DNA of 42,217 nt from Lineolata rhizophorae (lineage: Eukaryota > Ascomycota > Dothideomycetes > Lineolatales > Lineolataceae): positions 807,302-849,518 of the forward strand of contig MU001681.1 of NCBI GenBank assembly GCA_010093515.1. The letters are read 5' to 3'. Of this stretch, positions 10,354 to 20,911 are shown in pieces. The first letter of the stretch is position 1; each line of letters opens with the position of its first letter. The notes below the pieces were generated by a model. The model was not told where the DNA came from and made no database searches. It worked only from the letters and a program-made list of their open reading frames with translations. The position numbers and the translations under genes are program-made.

Positions 10354-12557
10354 ATGTCCGGTCGCCGCTTAATTGACGCAGCGAAGGTGCTGCGTGCCTC
10401 GCAGACCATCGCGAAGCAGCATGTCGCCCTCCGATCGCAACAGCTCGATGTCTTCACCAAGACGTCTTCGCTAGCTCGTGCGGCTAAGAGCCAGGCCGAT
10501 CGAGTCACAGTTACTGCGAGAGCTGCAATTGCTCTCGCCGAGCGCCTCCGGGAAACCGCTCCGCCCCCACCGCCAGGGTTTTCCTCCGACCATTCGAAAC
10601 ACGAGCAGACTGGTGATAAAGCAAAGGAAAAAGCTTTTGAAGATAGGCAGGACGTCTCTCGAGAAAGGTCTGGCGCCGATTTTGGGACTACACAGGAATT
10701 GAAGGGATCATCACAAGAAGCCCAACAATCGACGGCGGCCGAAGAACCAGCGATAGAGAGGGGTCCATCTCCACTTGCAGAGGCAGGGACAGAGAATATT
10801 GTAGATGAGAGAGAGCGGGCTAAAGATGGCACGCGAGGCCCCACTGATCCCGAAAAGTATGCTCCGCGTCACGACAAGCTAGCAGAGGCGACGCTACAAG
10901 AAGAGGAGATGGATGTTCCGGAGGGTGCGAACCTAGACGTGTTCCGCACGAGGAGGGTGTCGAGGATGTTAAGGGATCAGGGCTTCCGACAAAATCCGAC
11001 TCCCAACCCCTATATTCCCAAATCGGAAGAACCAGCGCGCTCCAAAGTGACAAGCGCAGCAGAGAATGTGGCCGAAGAAACTGCACCGCAGGTGGACACG
11101 ACACCTGAAGTGGTTGCCGCTCCTCAAGTGGACGATGCTCAGGTGCGGACCCACGAGAATGCACCCACTCCGTTCCAGTTGCGACAATCACGGGTTCCCT
11201 CTTCAAGAGTTGGAAGGATATGGCAGTACGGTGGGCTGGCAACAAGCATGGCCTGGGGCATGATGGGAGAGGGGCTGCGCCGAGTCACTGGCAGCGGAAG
11301 CGACGCCGGCTCGCTACTCCTTAGTGCCAGTAATACGGAGCGTCTGGTTGCCAAGCTCTCCAAAATGAGAGGCGCTGCCTTGAAACTGGGGCAAATGATG
11401 AGCTTTCAAGGTGAGTGTGTGCTCACTCTCAACATGAAAGGGCTGTAGCTGACTAGCTAGCAGACGTGAAAATGCTCCCCACTCCTATTCACGAGGTGTT
11501 GCGGCGGGTTCAGGATAGCGCTGACTATATGCCCCCTTCTCAACGAGACTCTGTTCTAGCCAAGAATTTAGGTTGCGATTGGCGTGACCTCTTCTCGGAG
11601 TTCGAAGAGGTTCCTATTGCCGCCGCATCTATCGGCCAAGTTCACCGAGCTATCCTTAGGTCTGATGACAGCCAAGTCGCTGTCAAAGTGCAATACCCGG
11701 GTGTTGCCCGTTCAATAGATTCTGACCTAAATAATCTCTCTCTCCTCCTTACTGCCTCGAGGTTGCTTCCTAAGGGACTTTTCCTTGACCGCACTATCGC
11801 AAACGCCCGTACTGAGCTCGCTTGGGAATGCGATTACGTACGCGAGGCGGAAGGTGCGCGACGTTTCAAGGAGTTTTTGGCGGACGAGACGGACACTTTC
11901 ACGGTTCCCGCCATCATCCCCGAAGCCTCGGCTCGAGAAGTCCTCACGGCGGAGTATATGGCGGGCACGGCCGTGACGAAGATACCGCATTTGACCCAGG
12001 AGCAACGTGACTGGATCGGCACACAGATCCTGCGCCTCTGCCTCCGCGAAATCACCGAGTTCCACTTCATGCAGTCGGACCCGAACTGGACGAACTTCCT
12101 CTACAACGCTCAAACGGAAAAGCTCGAGCTACTCGACTTCGGCGCGAGCAGGGAGTACTCGGACGACTTCATCGACCGCTACATTTGTGTGCTCGAAGCC
12201 GCGTCCCGCGGCGACCGCAAGACGGTGCGCGACATCTCGCTCGAGCTGGGCTACCTGACGGGTCACGAGAGCACCATGATGCTCGACGCACACGTCGACT
12301 CGGTGCTCACGCTCGCGGAACCATTCTGCGTTGGGGCACCCGAGGTGTACGATTTCAGGGACCAGACCATCACGGATCGGGTGAGGGGGTTGATCCCGAC
12401 AATGATCAAAGAAAGGCTTGCGCCGCCGCCGGAAGAAACTTATAGTTTGCATCGAAAACTAAGCGGCGCTTTTTTGTTGTGCGCCAATTTGGGGAGTAGA
12501 GTTAGGTGTAAAGAGTTATTTGAGAAGGCCATTCTAAGGCTTGATGTGAAGGCCTGA
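10354..12557 (+). CDS. COQ8: Mitochondrial coenzyme Q biosynthesis atypical kinase Coq8/ABC1
   Basis: Exons 10354-11410 and 11464-12557 around a 53 bp intron; 716 residues. ATG 10354 is the first Met in the frame and gives the usual fungal start MSGRRLIDAAKVL. The first 300 residues are low-complexity and probably hold the mitochondrial targeting signal. The ABC1/ADCK/UbiB domain follows with its signatures: KLGQ at 344-347 in the KxGQ motif, the Ala-rich nucleotide loop AAASIGQV, catalytic Lys in VAVKVQYPGV, SDPNWTNF in the catalytic loop, and LLDFGASREY with the DFG metal site. Coq8 supports assembly and function of the coenzyme Q synthesis complex at the mitochondrial inner membrane, through ATPase or kinase-like activity. 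All key motifs are intact. Confidence 0.95.
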
Positions 12558-13283
12558 AAGTTGAAGTTGTAGGTATATATACTATGTATTTGTATGGCTC
12601 TTGACTCTGGTCATGTTTATCTAGAAGATCTTGTGCAATTCAGGACTTTTGATTCTTTCAGTGTGGTTTTCGAAGCTCACGCCGATAGATTGTGCAAGAA
12701 GTTTATTTTTGGGTTCGTATCTACTAATCGTCTGTTCCAATACTTTACTCCCACAGGTCCAACTTGCTGCTACGACGGCCGACAGAATATGCAATCAACA
12801 GCTTCTCAAACAAGCCGGAGCTAAAGGCGAGCCTCAACACTAGGGTGATTGGCGGTATTAAGTGTAAACATAGTCCGTACCTACCCGCTTCGCGGAGACA
12901 GCAAGTATGCGTACTTTTTCCAATTTACTAAGGGCATTTCCTGCCGACATGGATCGGCAAACAGGAGCAAGTGCAGCTACGAGGAGGTGATTGTGCTTTT
13001 GGTGCATACATGCCTTGATAAGGTATTGTTTATTCAATCTTCATCTGCTTCCACCTCGATAGCGCTCCAACTCATGTCCGCTCATTACGCCCTTTGATTC
13101 AACGTCGGTCGCTCATTAAAGTCCATGCCGTCAACGACTCCCCCAGAGACAGTCAGAAACAAAGTCAACGCCAAACTCAACACGAAACTCAACTCAGATC
13201 GAGACTTCCACTCACTACTTGGAAGTTCCCTCCCACGATGTCGAACAGTTGCTGCATCGGCCAACATAGAGCACTATTAAGCC

Positions 13284-13818
13284 ATGTCAGAGCCACCGCC
13301 CGTTGATGCTCCCCTTTTTTCCTCCAACGTTGATTTGTCCACCCTACGTAAGCCCCAGATTTCCGCATTCACGACCGTCCAGTCCAACCACACACCATGG
13401 CATCATCGCTCGCTCGATCAAGTACTACGTCCTCGCCCGGCCCAGTGCCTCAGCTCAGGCCAGTGCAGCCGAGGTTGCACTGATCCGGTTGGTGGATGCC
13501 TGTATGTACTCAAATTTCCTCCCCTGGTAGCGTGTGCTAATGTCTTAACGATTCAGGTCGTCGCTGTTACCGGGAGATCTAGTTGGCTCCGTCATTATCC
13601 CTCCTAGTTCATTATGCGCATTCCCTATTGCTTCGATCGACACGAGCACCGAAACGCTACAATTATCTCCCTGTTTGAAGGCGATTGTACAAGGCTTGGA
13701 AGGTGCATTGGTAATAGTACTCGAGGCTATCTCAGTTGTAATGCCGACAATTGAATTACAGTGGAATCTCGCTGAAGGGGGCAAAAAGGGATTTGGAAAA
13801 GATGTATTGGCAGACTGA
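13284..13818 (+). CDS. Candidate small spliced gene, unknown
   Basis: I do not recognise this. ATG 13284 sits in a fair context (gccATGtc) and opens MSEPPPVDAPLFSSNVDL. A canonical-looking intron at 13502-13556 (GTATGT donor, CTAAT and CTTAAC branch-like sites, CAG acceptor, 55 bp) joins the first exon in frame to an 87-codon open frame ending at 13818, for 159 residues. The second exon has a hydrophobic stretch LEGALVIVLEAISVVM that might be a membrane segment. Against it: the first exon is rich in Pro, Ser and Cys and not convincing, an unrelated open frame overlaps on the other strand, and I see no family. It may be a young gene, a decayed one, or chance. Confidence 0.22.
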
Positions 13819-14019
13819 CCGCTTGGGGACAGAAGAACTGGTCCTTCTAAACATGCAATATATATGGTTATGTGTGCTGAAATAGTCATGCTAAGGTGTT
13901 GTCTGGATCTTTTTTGGATCCTATATGTGACAAGGCGCCTTTGTGGTAACATATAAAGAACATAGCGCGATATCAAAGGGGGGAAAATATAAAGAGGAGA
14001 GTATTATACAAAGCAGGCA

Positions 14020-14208
14020 GCACGATAGGAAGAAAACAATACCATATGAACATGAGGATTCCATAGGACAAGGGCGGCACGATACAGAGAGGAGAGCACA
14101 ACGTAACGATAGAGACATGATATGTAGAAGCGCAGCATAGTATTGTTGTGCATTTCTTTGCGCATCGTGCCCTCCTTTTTGTCTCATGTCTTCTTCCATA
14201 CATCGTGC
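14020..14208. repeat. Imperfect inverted array of a GCACGAT motif
   Basis: The heptamer GCACGAT occurs at 14020-14026 and 14077-14083 and in reverse complement at 14164-14170 and 14202-14208. The left half is purine-rich (many GAGAG and AGGA runs), the right half pyrimidine-rich, so the whole patch resembles a degraded hairpin about 190 bp long. Pairing between the arms is imperfect. It could be a decayed short inverted-repeat element or a chance arrangement. Confidence 0.3.
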
Positions 14209-15064
14209 TCTCCCCTACGCGTCATGCTCTTCTGTAGGCGCACCCTTAGGGGCGAGCGCAGTCTGCAGTTTCCAATGCCATCTTTGACTATTAATAGATC
14301 CCTCTTTTGGACTCTACTGGCTTTCCTACATCATATCATATCTTCGTAGCGATTTTCAGTAGAGATGGCATAATTTACATCACTCATTCAGTGGTACACT
14401 TTCAGAGATACACTCGGACGCGAAATAACTAGAATGAATGGGGGGTTCAATCATTGACGCATGGACGCAAGGGATCACTGCATACTCGATCTAGTCCTCC
14501 GTATCTACAACATCACTAGGAGCATAGTTCCGGCTTCGATTATAGACGGCTCGAGTCCCTTTCCATCTTCTGACCTAGCTAGCTTTATAGGAGCACCCCA
14601 CGTTCGCAACGACACCCTACTTCTGTCATCACAGCCCAAAGCCTACAGCAGAACGCTCCTTCATACCCAGGCCTCTGAAAAAGTGCATATCTCTAAATGC
14701 AACACGGAAACGCCACCGCTCTAGCTACATGACAATAAGGATGACAAACAAGCCAGAAAATCAAGGGGAGCTGGGCTCTCCTATGCCGAATGGTAACAAT
14801 AGGACAAACACCACTCCGGCAGATGCAGTGAAGAGCCTGGAAGCAGAAAAAACTCCTCCCAAATGCCTGCGCGCCACAGAAAAGACACCAATACTGAATG
14901 ACACACCAGCACCTGAAACAGCCAACTCCGCTCCTAACCCACATCAGCACCGTCGCCCCACACTCCTCCCGGAACCCCCCTCTGCAGCGCTAACCACCTC
15001 CTTCCTACTCCGCCTCATACCCTCTCCACCCTCCCACCCACCCACCACTCCCCCAACCCCGCCC

Positions 15065-17492
15065 TCATCGCACCCTCCCCGCCGCCCTCCTCATCGCGAT
15101 CCTTTCCTGCGCGCGCGCAAACGCCTCGGCCGACATGCCCGCCTCATCCCCACTCCTCGGCATGCCTCTCAGGCCAAAATCGCGCGCATGCACGCCACTC
15201 CTCGCGCCTTCACCGCGGCCCGAAGGCGGCGCCGGCGCCGGCATGTGCATCGGCGCACCGTCCGTCACAGCCGAAGACGCCCCGCCGCCGGCGCTGGCGG
15301 CAGCAGGAGCCTGGCTGATGCTCTGGCGCCGCCGGTGCTGGTGCCCCGGATGATGGTGGTGGTGGTGCGGAAAGCCGTGTGGGGGGGCCGGCGCCGGCGG
15401 GGCCGCGCGCTGCTGCAATTCCTGGTGGCTCGCGGCGCCGCGTAGGGGCTGCGCGGAGCGCGCGCTAGACCTGGACGGGGGTCTGTTGCCCGGGGCGGCG
15501 GCGGAGGTGGCGGCGGAGGCGGCGCTTTTCCGCGCGCTCGCACCCGCGCTGCTAGGATACTGGTCGAACGGCGAGGAGCTGCGCTGGTGAGGGTGCTGGC
15601 GGGTCTGGAAGGACCACGGATCCGGCGTGTCGCGGGCGAGCATCGACGCACCGGGGAGCCTGTTGCTGTCCCTTTCCTTCTCCTTTTCTTTCTCCCTATC
15701 CCTGGCCTCCCGGGCCTGCCCAGCGTCCTCGGGACGCGTATTTTCCTTGCCATCCCTACCCTCCCGCGCCCGTAGCAGCGGAGACCGCATCGACTGGCTC
15801 TTGTGGAGTGCGAGCGGGGCGGGGCCGAGTGCAACGTCGCCATCGCCAACGATCTCGCGACGTCCGCGACGCCGCATGTCGGGCGAGGAAGTCATGCGGC
15901 GAGGCCGCGGGCTGGGACCCGTGAGAGTGGACCGCCGGGCGTAAGAACGGGAAGGCGCGCCGGTGGAAAAGCGGTTTGGGGTCGGATTGTGAGTGGGTTT
16001 ATTGGCGGGATCTGGGACCGTGGTGGCGGCTCCAGAGTTAGTCGACGAGTGGCGAGGGGGAGGTTCGATTTCAGGCGTAGTTGAGCGGCGGGGACGCGAG
16101 GAGAGGGAAGATGGTGCAGAGGAGGATTGTTGGCATTGTTCGGTAGATGAGGGAGGCGTTATGGTAGTTGCCATGGGCGCTACCACTGATGAGGGAGGCC
16201 TGGAACTACCGGTGTCCCTAGAGCTGGTCGCCCCCGCGTTTCTTGCCTCGCCTGTAGATTCAACACAGTTGCTTTTCCCCTCCAAGTCTGCCACCCTCCT
16301 CTTCAAACCGGACACTTCCCCCACCAGTCCCGCATTCTCACCCATAACCGCCCTCAGCCTCTCCCTCAAATCCCTCACCTGCTCTTCCGTCGTCTTCTCC
16401 CGGCCTCTCGCCCTCTTCTTCTCGGCCTCCAACTTCTCCACCTTTGCGCGCAGCTCCACCGCCTCGCCGTCCTTCTTCTTGGCGTACTCCTTCGCGAGTT
16501 GATGCTTGGCGATTAGCTTGCGAATCTCACGCTCCGAGCGCTCCGCGTATGACTCGAGCTGGGCTTTCCAGTAGCGGCCGCTCTCGGAGCGAGGCTCGAG
16601 CACGTCGATGGTTAGGTCCGCGTCGTCCCGGGACTTTGTCGGCTTCGCGCCCGGGCTCGACAGGGCTACGGCGATGGCGTCGACTTCGCTTCTGCGCTTG
16701 GTTGGGGGGGCAAAGTCTTGAGCGTTGTTGCCCGTGGCGGTCTCTCGCGCAGCATCTTGTAGTGCGGCGTTAAGTTTGTTAGAACTTGAGTGTGCCGTGC
16801 CCTTTGTCTTGCTGTTGCCCTTGTCTTCGTTCGTTGAAGCCCCGCTTCCCACTTTCGGAGTCCACGGACTGGGAAACTTCCCTGGTACGTTGCTTGGAAT
16901 GCCGCTTTTCCGCTTGCCCTCGTTGTCGACCACGTGCTCTCCGAACTTGACTGTCTTGCGTCGTGTGGCGCCGGTGCCGGGTGTCATCAGGATGCCTGCA
17001 GGGGCCTGCTTCGTAGGAGAGGTACCGGACGGTTGTTGTGCGACGGCCGCCGAGTCCGAAGATCGCCGCTGAGTTGGTTGCGAGGTTGTTTGCGAAGATT
17101 GTTGGGTGTTTTCAATCTTGTTCTTGGCTATATTGGGAACCGTCGTGTCACTTGATGGCTTGTTTTTGTCAAGTTTTTCCCTATTGTCCACTTTCATTGA
17201 ACGGGCGCTCTCGTTTGACCGGCGTTTCTTCTCTTCGACGGACAAGTCGAAGTGTGTAGGAGGAGGAGGGGTGCCCCAGATAGCATGTTTGAAAGCACGG
17301 ACGGCGAATACAGGTGCCGGTGTGTCGGGCGGTTCAACGTAGGAAGGTTCGGGGCCTACTAGATCTATGGCCAAGAGAAGAATTAGTATACAAGCGCACC
17401 ACAAGCTCGAAAAAGTTATCAGTCGCACCGTCTGGAGCTTGTAGGTCCTCCGCGACATTGGTGATACGCGGCCCAGTGAGCCAAGATAACAT
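15065..17492 (-). CDS. Cut12-type spindle pole body protein
   Basis: Exons 17492-17429 and 17364-15065; 787 residues. The first exon encodes MLSWLTGPRITNVAEDLQAP and joins through a 64 bp intron (GTGCGA donor, CATAG acceptor) to YVEPPDTPAPVFAVRAFKHA, the conserved N-terminal block of fungal Cut12. A second conserved block GILMTPGTGATRRKTVKF lies at 145-162, a coiled coil at about 282-385 (starting ESGRYWKAQLESYAERSER), then a long Ser/Pro/Arg-rich disordered region with a six-His run, and a conserved end EAFARAQERIAMRRA. Cut12 anchors at the spindle pole body and promotes mitotic entry through Plo1 in fission yeast. Reading straight through the intron instead gives a false hydrophobic N-terminus. 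Divergent from the SET-domain gene. Confidence 0.87.
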
Positions 17493-18648
17493 TTTGGCTC
17501 GCCACTAAGCTCGATGTTGCAGTCGGCAAACGACTGTGGAATCGTAGTTGGTTTTTTGAGTGCAGTAGCTAAAGTAGCTACGGTACGAAAGCCGTGTAGC
17601 TAGCTGCTGCGCGTTTGATGGATGCTGGCGGAAAAGCAAACGAAATTCAAACTGGTCCAGCTGATGCAAGTTGCTTAATGAGCGGCGCCGCCGACATTAG
17701 GAGGTGTGCGAGCGGAAAATGGGGCCTGCGGCGTGCGCGTCGTGTTAGGGCTGGCGGGAGTCTTGAGCACCGGGCATGGGTACACTGATTGCGCGGCGGC
17801 TTTGTTGACAGTACCCGTTTTCCTCGGCGTCGGGGGTGCAACGACGCGTGGTGGTGCTGACAGGTTGGCGACAAGAGCTGCGGCTTCCAGCAAGAACAGA
17901 TTAAGAAGAAAAGATGAGGGAAGGAAGCAATTGCGCGCAGCAGTTGCACTCTTTGGGAGGTGTGCCGGGTGATGCAGTATCGCGACAACAAGCAACGACG
18001 CGCCGCGCGACTGACCTTGGGGGGGGGGGCGGAACAACAGTTTTGCCGGGCCGTCTCCGAACTCTTGGCACGGGAAGAGAGCGCAACTTGAGCTCGCAGC
18101 TCTTTAAAGTGCAGCGGAACGGATGGGGCACGCTAGCATTGATCCTCGCCATGCTGCTTCAAAAGAGCATGAGATCACGATTATATCTCTGGCTTCGGAC
18201 CCGACGACAAGCTCGGTGCACGGATAATCCAGAGCAAGATATTTGACTCAGGAAGCCTCTTAAGTCATTGCACTTACATGAACTATGACATCGGAAGACT
18301 GCTTACTACAGAGGACAGATATGGAGCAGACGAAGGGTGTGGGGCAGAAGCAGCAACTCCCTCTCAACGCGAAACCACGTGACTCCTTGTGCTGATCTGT
18401 CCCTGGCTGGCCAATCGCTTCGATCCCAGGCCACCGCCGTCCACTGAACCAATCAGCGTCATCCGGTCTAGCTAAGCGGTCCGCAGCACCACATCCACCA
18501 GTTGCTCTAACATTTTGCATTTCCACTGCCTCCTCCACACAGCCTTCCTTCGATTTTACGACCTCCTCTTCCTTCCTCGTCTATGCCCCTTAGAACGCTT
18601 GTAGGGGTGGCCAATGTTGAAAATTTCCAGTCCTAAGCGTTTTCAGCC
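17493..18648. promoter_or_regulatory. Divergent promoter between Cut12-like gene and RKM4
   Basis: This 1156 bp region separates two start codons. It holds a CACGTG box at 18376-18381 and two CCAAT boxes at 18411-18415 and 18449-18453, all within 280 bp of the RKM4 start and thus plausible promoter elements (HAP-type factors bind CCAAT). Several copies of TAGCTA or TAGCTAGC occur near 17565-17605 close to the Cut12 start. Open frames at 17647-18246 show no family. Confidence 0.5.
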
Positions 18649-20448
18649 ATGGCTGAGGATGATTTCGAGGGCCGCTCCGAGCGGTTTGTGCAGTGGTTGC
18701 GCTCCGAGGGCGCCTTCGTGAGTCCCGACGTGAAGCTGGCCGACCTTCGATCCCGAGATGCCGGCCGTGGGCTAGGTACGTTACTAAAGCTGCCGTAAAA
18801 GCTGTTTCCCGACATCTTTCGTTCTATCCAGACAGCTGTGTCCAAAGAATCCCTTTCCAGTTTCCGCCCACTCGCCGGTACCCTCAAAACCGGGAGTTTG
18901 TTTTTTCGTCACTGTGTCTTATTAACGCCGCTCCCACGAACTCAGTCGCAACCGCCCACCTCCCAGCGGACTACGAGTTTTTGTCTCTCCCCCGCTCACT
19001 CCTGCTCTCGCCTCGCACATCCCGTCTCCTTCCCTCTCCGCTCCCCTCGTCTACTGCCTCCGACCCTTGGCTCTCGCTCATCCTCGCTCTCCTCGCCGAA
19101 TCCCACGGCGACTCTTCCTCATCCTGGTCGCCCTACATCGATCTTCTCCCTGATCGCTTCGACACCCTCATGTACTGGACGCCCGCCGAACTCGACGAGC
19201 TACAGGCTAGCGGTGTGAAGAGCAAGATCGGGAAACTGAGGGAAGATCAGCGGTTCATGGAAGAGATCGTACCCGTGGTGAGGCGGTGGCCGGAGATCTT
19301 TGGATTCCAGGGTGAAGACGACAAGAAGGTGCTCGAGGCAGCTCATAGAATGGGGACTTTAATCATGGCGTACGCGTTCGACGTGGAGAGCGAAGGGAAA
19401 GAAGTCGATAAAGATGGGTACATGAGCGAGGAAGAAGAGACTGAGATGGAGAAAGCCATGGTGCCGCTAGCGGATATGCTGAATGCGGATGGCCATAGGT
19501 GCAACGTGAGCCGCACCCCATCCTTGTTGCTCCCTAGCTCATTTGTCGTTTGCTTTTCTTCCTTCCCCCATACAACCGTATCATGCTTACTCCGACCCCT
19601 CCACCGCCCAGGCTCACCTCTTCTACACCCCAACCCACCTCTCCATGCGCACCCTCTGCCCCGTTCCCTCCGGCTCCGAGCTCCTCAACGACTATGGACC
19701 CCTCCCCCGTGCCGACCTCCTCCGCCGCTACGGCTACACCTCCCCTACCTACGCTATCCATGACGTCGCCGAGCTGTCCCACCCGGCCATCCTGCGCCTC
19801 GCACCCCAGCACTTCCGCCTCTCTGACGCCGCCCTCTCCGCCCGCTGCCGCTACCTCGCCGACGAACACGACATCGGCGACACCGCCTCGGACGTCTCGG
19901 ACGCCTCCAAGGCCGGCTACGACATCGTGCGCGCGAGCAGCCTGGCCCAGCCGCCGGCTGCCGGCGCGGAAGACGAAGCCGAACACGCCGAGCCGCCCAA
20001 CTTGCCGGCCGACGTCTTCCCGCCCGACCTCCTCGCCCTGCTCGCCACGCTCGCGCTCCCGGCCGCCGAGCACGCCCGCCTCGCGGCCAAGGGCCGGCTC
20101 GCGAAGCCCCAACTTTCGCTCCCGGCGGCACGGCTGCTGCTGGATGCGCTCGCGGCGCGCGAGGCCGAGTACGGGACGTCGTTGGAGGAGGACAGCGCGT
20201 TGTTGGAGCGGGTGCGCAGGGGCGGGGCGGGCGCGGTCGGCGCTGCTGGTGGGGGTGAGTGTGGTGGAGGGGAGAGGGTTGCGAAGAGGGTGCGCATGGC
20301 GATCGAGGTGCGCGTCGGGGAGAAGGAAATCTTGCGCGACGCGGCGCGCATGTTGAGGGAGTGGGTCCAAGCGCAAGAGGAGGAGAAAGCGAAAGATAAG
20401 GATGCAGGGGCAGAGGCGAAGCCCAGCAAGAGGAGGAAGGTCGCTTGA
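18649..20448 (+). CDS. SET-domain ribosomal lysine methyltransferase, Rkm4-like
   Basis: Exons 18649-18775, 18946-19505 and 19612-20448; introns 170 and 106 bp; 507 residues. The start MAEDDFEGRSERFVQWLRSEG and GRGLVATAHLPADYEFLSLPRS match the N-terminal SET half of the SETD6/Rkm4/LSMT group. Further signatures are PLADMLNADGH before intron 2 and NDYGPLPRADLLRRYGY at about 255-271, which close the SAM and lysine pocket, followed by an Ala-rich helical substrate-binding (Rubis-subs-bind type) domain and a basic KPSKRRK tail that may be a nuclear signal. Yeast Rkm4 monomethylates ribosomal protein L42; the same substrate here is inference. The long first intron was placed by matching the conserved GRG-to-LPRS spacing. 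A small extra exon inside it cannot be excluded. Confidence 0.85.
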
Positions 20449-20911
20449 AGTCGACGATGGGGACCCGTCATCGTGGAGCCGGAAGTCTTGGCATCGACGA
20501 CAGCACTAAAAACAGGAAGACATGCGATGTGCGAGTGAGCATCTCGAAACATTACAGGAGCGTGCCAGAGCTTTGGTTATCGCTCCGGGCTCAGTTTGCT
20601 TGGGTATAATCGAATACAGACAGCCGCCACACACGCTAGCTACTCATACATGCCTATATCGTCCATCAGAGGGCTTGGCGCAATTCCTTCTCCTCCGAAC
20701 GGCCCCTTCCGAAGATGGATAATGGATATGAGACCTCACACTGCCGGCAATTTGTCCCCGACTCTTGGCCAGTGAGTGCCGCCAGGATGCCGCCAACAGA
20801 GGTCTTCTTACAATCCGCGTCGCAACTCGCAACACGCTCGGAGGCCCACTTACGCAGCCCCCGAAGTCCGAGACAAGGATAAAATCGTACACAACCACCT
20901 CGACACCGCTC
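20449..20911. other. Convergent 3' spacer between RKM4 and EPL1
   Basis: The 463 bp between the two stop codons contain the two 3' untranslated regions. Short open frames on both strands show no resemblance to known families. Nothing else is seen. Confidence 0.45.

Larger units (their letters stand above)
12558..15064. other. 2.5 kb gene-poor region
   Basis: Between the COQ8 stop and the Cut12 stop (convergent pair) lie 2.5 kb without a recognisable gene. 12558-13280 looks like plain intergenic DNA. 13284-13818 holds a weak spliced gene candidate, listed separately. 13935-14245 is a patch that is purine-rich on its left and pyrimidine-rich on its right, also listed separately. 14730-15064 becomes C-rich towards the Cut12 3' end. 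The base composition is more AT-rich than the genes on either side. Confidence 0.5.

Noticed and set aside
15587-16502. Several plus-strand open frames opposite the Cut12-like gene
   Set aside because: They are shadows of a long GC-rich coding exon and show no domain.
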